Part shown: positions 61,844 through 64,000 of the stretch, piece by piece
Layout: each line of letters starts with the position of its first letter
Position numbering within the stretch: the first letter of the stretch is position 1
From: Teredinibacter turnerae
Lineage (GTDB): Bacteria; Pseudomonadota; Gammaproteobacteria; Pseudomonadales; Cellvibrionaceae
Direction of reading: 5' to 3'
Length of the DNA stretch: 64,000 nt
Assembly: GCF_037935975.1 (NCBI RefSeq)
Contig: NZ_CP149817.1
Coordinates: 496,001 to 560,000, forward strand
The notes under the pieces: generated by a model
Told to the model about the DNA's origin: nothing
The model's database searches: none
What the model saw: the letters and a program-made list of their open reading frames with translations, nothing else
Translations under genes and position numbers: made by a program

Positions 61844-64000
61844 ATGCCACGTATGAATATTCTCAGTACCAGTGAAAAAGATGAATTTGACACTCCTCCT
61901 ATTTTCAACAGTGCACAAAGAAAACAGTTTTTTGAAATACCGTCCGACCTTACGACGGAGGTCAGCAAGCTTCGTACACCAGCCAACAAAATTGCTTTTG
62001 TTATGGCGTATGGATATTTCAGCGCCGGAAAACGATTCTTTTCATCCAAACGCTATCATCGACCCGATATTGAGTATGTCTCCCATAAATTAGGTTTTGC
62101 TCTCGATATATTTGATCCTGCCGCATATCCCCAAAGAACCGCTCATTATCATCAAACGCTTATTTTAACACTTTGTGGTTTCAATATCTGGGGGCACGAC
62201 ACAGAAAACTTCATCCATCAAGAAATCCGCTCTATGGTTCTCTCAAACCTAAAGCCTAATCTTATTTTTTGGCGATGTGTCGATTTGATGATCCGAGAAA
62301 AAATTCAAATCCCAGGATATAACCGGATTGCCGACATGATCCTGAAAGCGTTACAAACGCGTAAGAATGATCTGTCAGCACTAATTCAAGCCTCTTTGAC
62401 TCTTGAAAATCAAGCGCTTTTAGATAGCTTATTTAGTAAAGATGACGATACGGATCCAAATTCTGAGAAGTCACCATATAAGCTGACAACACTGAAAAAA
62501 ATTTCACAATCCAGTAAACCTGCAAAAGTCAGCGAAAAATTGAATGATTTACTCTATTTGAAAAACCAATATTATCAGCTCCAGCCTGTGTTTTCAGCCT
62601 TAAATCTGGATCATGAGGCAATCCGTTACTATGCCGGCAGTGTCATAAAGTCTAGAATTTTTCAAATTTCACGAAGAGAGGAGGAAGACCGCTATTTGCA
62701 TGTTATCGCTTTTATCGCCCATCAATTTTTCTCATTGCAGGACAATCTGGTGGATGTGTTTTTAAGCACAGTTAAAAACTTTGAAAATGTAGCAAGCCGT
62801 GAGCATAAAGAGCGAAGTTTTGAACGCCAGAAAGAACAGACACGCTCGGTGCAGATATTGCTGGATAAAATAGAAATCGATGTTTTTGGTGTTCTGGACG
62901 GTATCCAGACAATATTAAATAACCAAGCTATCGATCCTGCCTTAAAAATCACTGAAATCACAAGGATTCTGAAAGTTGGTCATCCTCATATTCAGGGTGC
63001 AAAAAGTGAGCACTCCACCCTAAGGCAGGGTATTAAACAGCATGTTTCGGACGATCAATATTACGATATTCTAGAATCCCGTTCAATAAAACTGCAAAAG
63101 CGTAGTAGCGGCATCGTGAAAGTTTTGGAGTTCATGGCTGAGAACAGTGCTCAGCCTCTTATGGCTGCCATCAATCATTACAAAATGAAAGATGGTGCCG
63201 TGAACAAAACTGCACCGTCTGATTTTTTATCACTGGCGGAATATAGTGCCGTCTATCCTGAAAACGGCGCGTTCCGTACTTCTTTGTATAAAATCTTCTT
63301 GTTCCAGCATATTGCATCCGCCATAAAATCCGGCACATTGAATTTACTGCATTCCTATAAATACCAGTCTTTGGATAAGTATATGATCAGCAAAGACAGA
63401 TGGCAGACTGAGAAAGAGGCTTTGATACATCGAGCGGGAATGCAGGACTTTAGCACCCCCCATGAAGTGCTTGAAATATTGGATAAAGCTCTGCACCAGC
63501 AATATCAAACAACAAATGCAAATATCACCACAGGACGTAACTTATTCATAAAAATTAGCAAGCAAAAAGTCTACAACATTACTACCCCCAAGCAAGAGGA
63601 GATCGAGTCTGATCCGCTAAAACCTTTCTTCCCGGAACAAAATTATGTTCCACTCACGGAAATCCTTTCAACCGTCAATCATCACAGTGGTTTTTTACGA
63701 GAATTTCAGCATTGGCAAAACCGCTATACCAAAAACAGCACTTCAGACAAATCGCTTTATGCTGGAATTATGGGACTGGGCTGTTCCATCGGCACACGTA
63801 AAATGGCTAAAATATCCCCGAACATCAAAGAAAATGCTCTACAGCATACCGTCAACTGGTATTTCTCACTAGAAAACGTACAGGCCGCCAATAATGCCGT
63901 TATCAAACTTATGGATCAGATGGAACTGCCTAATATCTACCGCAAAAGCCAAGACACCTTGCATACGGCCAGTGACGGGCAGAAATTTGAAGTTCGCTCG
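61844..64000 (+). CDS. tnpA: Tn3-family transposase, 3' end outside window
   Basis: An open frame of 719 codons runs from ATG (61844, AAAGGG upstream) to the last base without a stop. It begins M-P-R-M-N-I-L-S-T-S-E-K-D-E-F, with the DUF4158-type N-terminal DNA-binding domain (about 10-170). The last visible residues are H-T-A-S-D-G-Q-K-F-E-V-R-S, which contain the first catalytic Asp of the Tn3 DDE domain. Full-length members are near 1,000 residues, so about 280 are missing beyond the edge. The visible part is intact. Confidence 0.92.
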   Translation, partial: MPRMNILSTSEKDEFDTPPIFNSAQRKQFFEIPSDLTTEVSKLRTPANKIAFVMAYGYFSAGKRFFSSKRYHRPDIEYVSHKLGFALDIFDPAAYPQRTAHYHQTLILTLCGFNIWGHDTENFIHQEIRSMVLSNLKPNLIFWRCVDLMIREKIQIPGYNRIADMILKALQTRKNDLSALIQASLTLENQALLDSLFSKDDDTDPNSEKSPYKLTTLKKISQSSKPAKVSEKLNDLLYLKNQYYQLQPVFSALNLDHEAIRYYAGSVIKSRIFQISRREEEDRYLHVIAFIAHQFFSLQDNLVDVFLSTVKNFENVASREHKERSFERQKEQTRSVQILLDKIEIDVFGVLDGIQTILNNQAIDPALKITEITRILKVGHPHIQGAKSEHSTLRQGIKQHVSDDQYYDILESRSIKLQKRSSGIVKVLEFMAENSAQPLMAAINHYKMKDGAVNKTAPSDFLSLAEYSAVYPENGAFRTSLYKIFLFQHIASAIKSGTLNLLHSYKYQSLDKYMISKDRWQTEKEALIHRAGMQDFSTPHEVLEILDKALHQQYQTTNANITTGRNLFIKISKQKVYNITTPKQEEIESDPLKPFFPEQNYVPLTEILSTVNHHSGFLREFQHWQNRYTKNSTSDKSLYAGIMGLGCSIGTRKMAKISPNIKENALQHTVNWYFSLENVQAANNAVIKLMDQMELPNIYRKSQDTLHTASDGQKFEVRS

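Noticed and set aside
13701..64000. Retron, diversity-generating retroelement or group II intron
   Set aside because: No reverse transcriptase motif (Y-x-D-D) was found in any plausible coding frame of the window.

Overview
The window looks like a piece of a gammaproteobacterial chromosome, most probably from the Cellvibrionaceae (Teredinibacter/Saccharophagus-like). The evidence is a large 'TonB-Xanth-Caul' style TonB-dependent receptor, a lipoprotein with a long poly-serine linker (a hallmark of that group), SelO, and a formate/nitrite transporter - phosphatase/kinase - cyanase cluster. No search could be run, so the taxonomy is inference.

Positions 1-13.5 kb are ordinary core genome: the end of a TetR regulator, the TonB-dependent receptor, two envelope/periplasmic proteins (SYLF and DUF3300), a DUF3365 c-type haem protein, a cupin, selO, then fnt - PP2C/kinase - cynS, closed by a tRNA-Phe gene (13469-13544). 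A tyrosine integrase starts 157 bases downstream of the tRNA. Everything from there to the end of the window has the gene content of an integrated, mobilizable, plasmid-like element. The matching right attachment site is not in the window.

The element looks composite. Module A (13.7-31 kb) holds the integrase, a HEPN-like protein, KlcA/ArdB antirestriction protein, an AlpA-type regulator, a leftward conjugation operon (MobF relaxase/helicase TraI, coupling ATPase and accessory proteins, but no type IV secretion channel genes), a RepA-type initiator with repeats upstream, a cargo lipoprotein, a ParDE module, a methylase-like protein lacking its catalytic motif, a DnaJ-domain protein and a RadC protein. 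Module B (30.9-48.9 kb) is a DNA-phosphorothioation defence island. A small ribbon-helix-helix-like protein sits behind an array of palindromic operators and leads sspB-sspC-sspD (single-strand phosphorothioate modification) and sspF-sspG-sspH (restriction), with overlapping genes throughout. A convergent operon encodes the phosphorothioation-associated methyltransferase, an uncharacterised membrane protein and a second methyltransferase. SspA (cysteine desulfurase) is absent from the window, so sulfur presumably comes from a host desulfurase. Module C (48.9-64 kb) holds two toxin-antitoxin pairs, a serine resolvase, a tiny self-contained 31-codon transcription unit, a 1,488-residue RTX/von Willebrand D protein with 369-bp tandem repeats, a ParA/partition pair, and a second replicon: a RepB-type initiator with at least eight iterons, five of them phased at exactly 21 bp, plus a perfect DnaA box. 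It ends in a Tn3-family unit (resolvase and a transposase cut by the window edge).

Taken together, the element seems to maintain itself through integration, two replication initiators, partition and three toxin-antitoxin modules. It can be mobilized by a helper's secretion system, evade recipient restriction (KlcA), and arm its host against phage (Ssp). The Ssp cassette belongs to a known type (SspBCD-SspFGH). The less explained parts are its downstream convergent operon, its palindromic operator array, a large structured non-coding block next to the relaxase operon, and the 31-codon unit.
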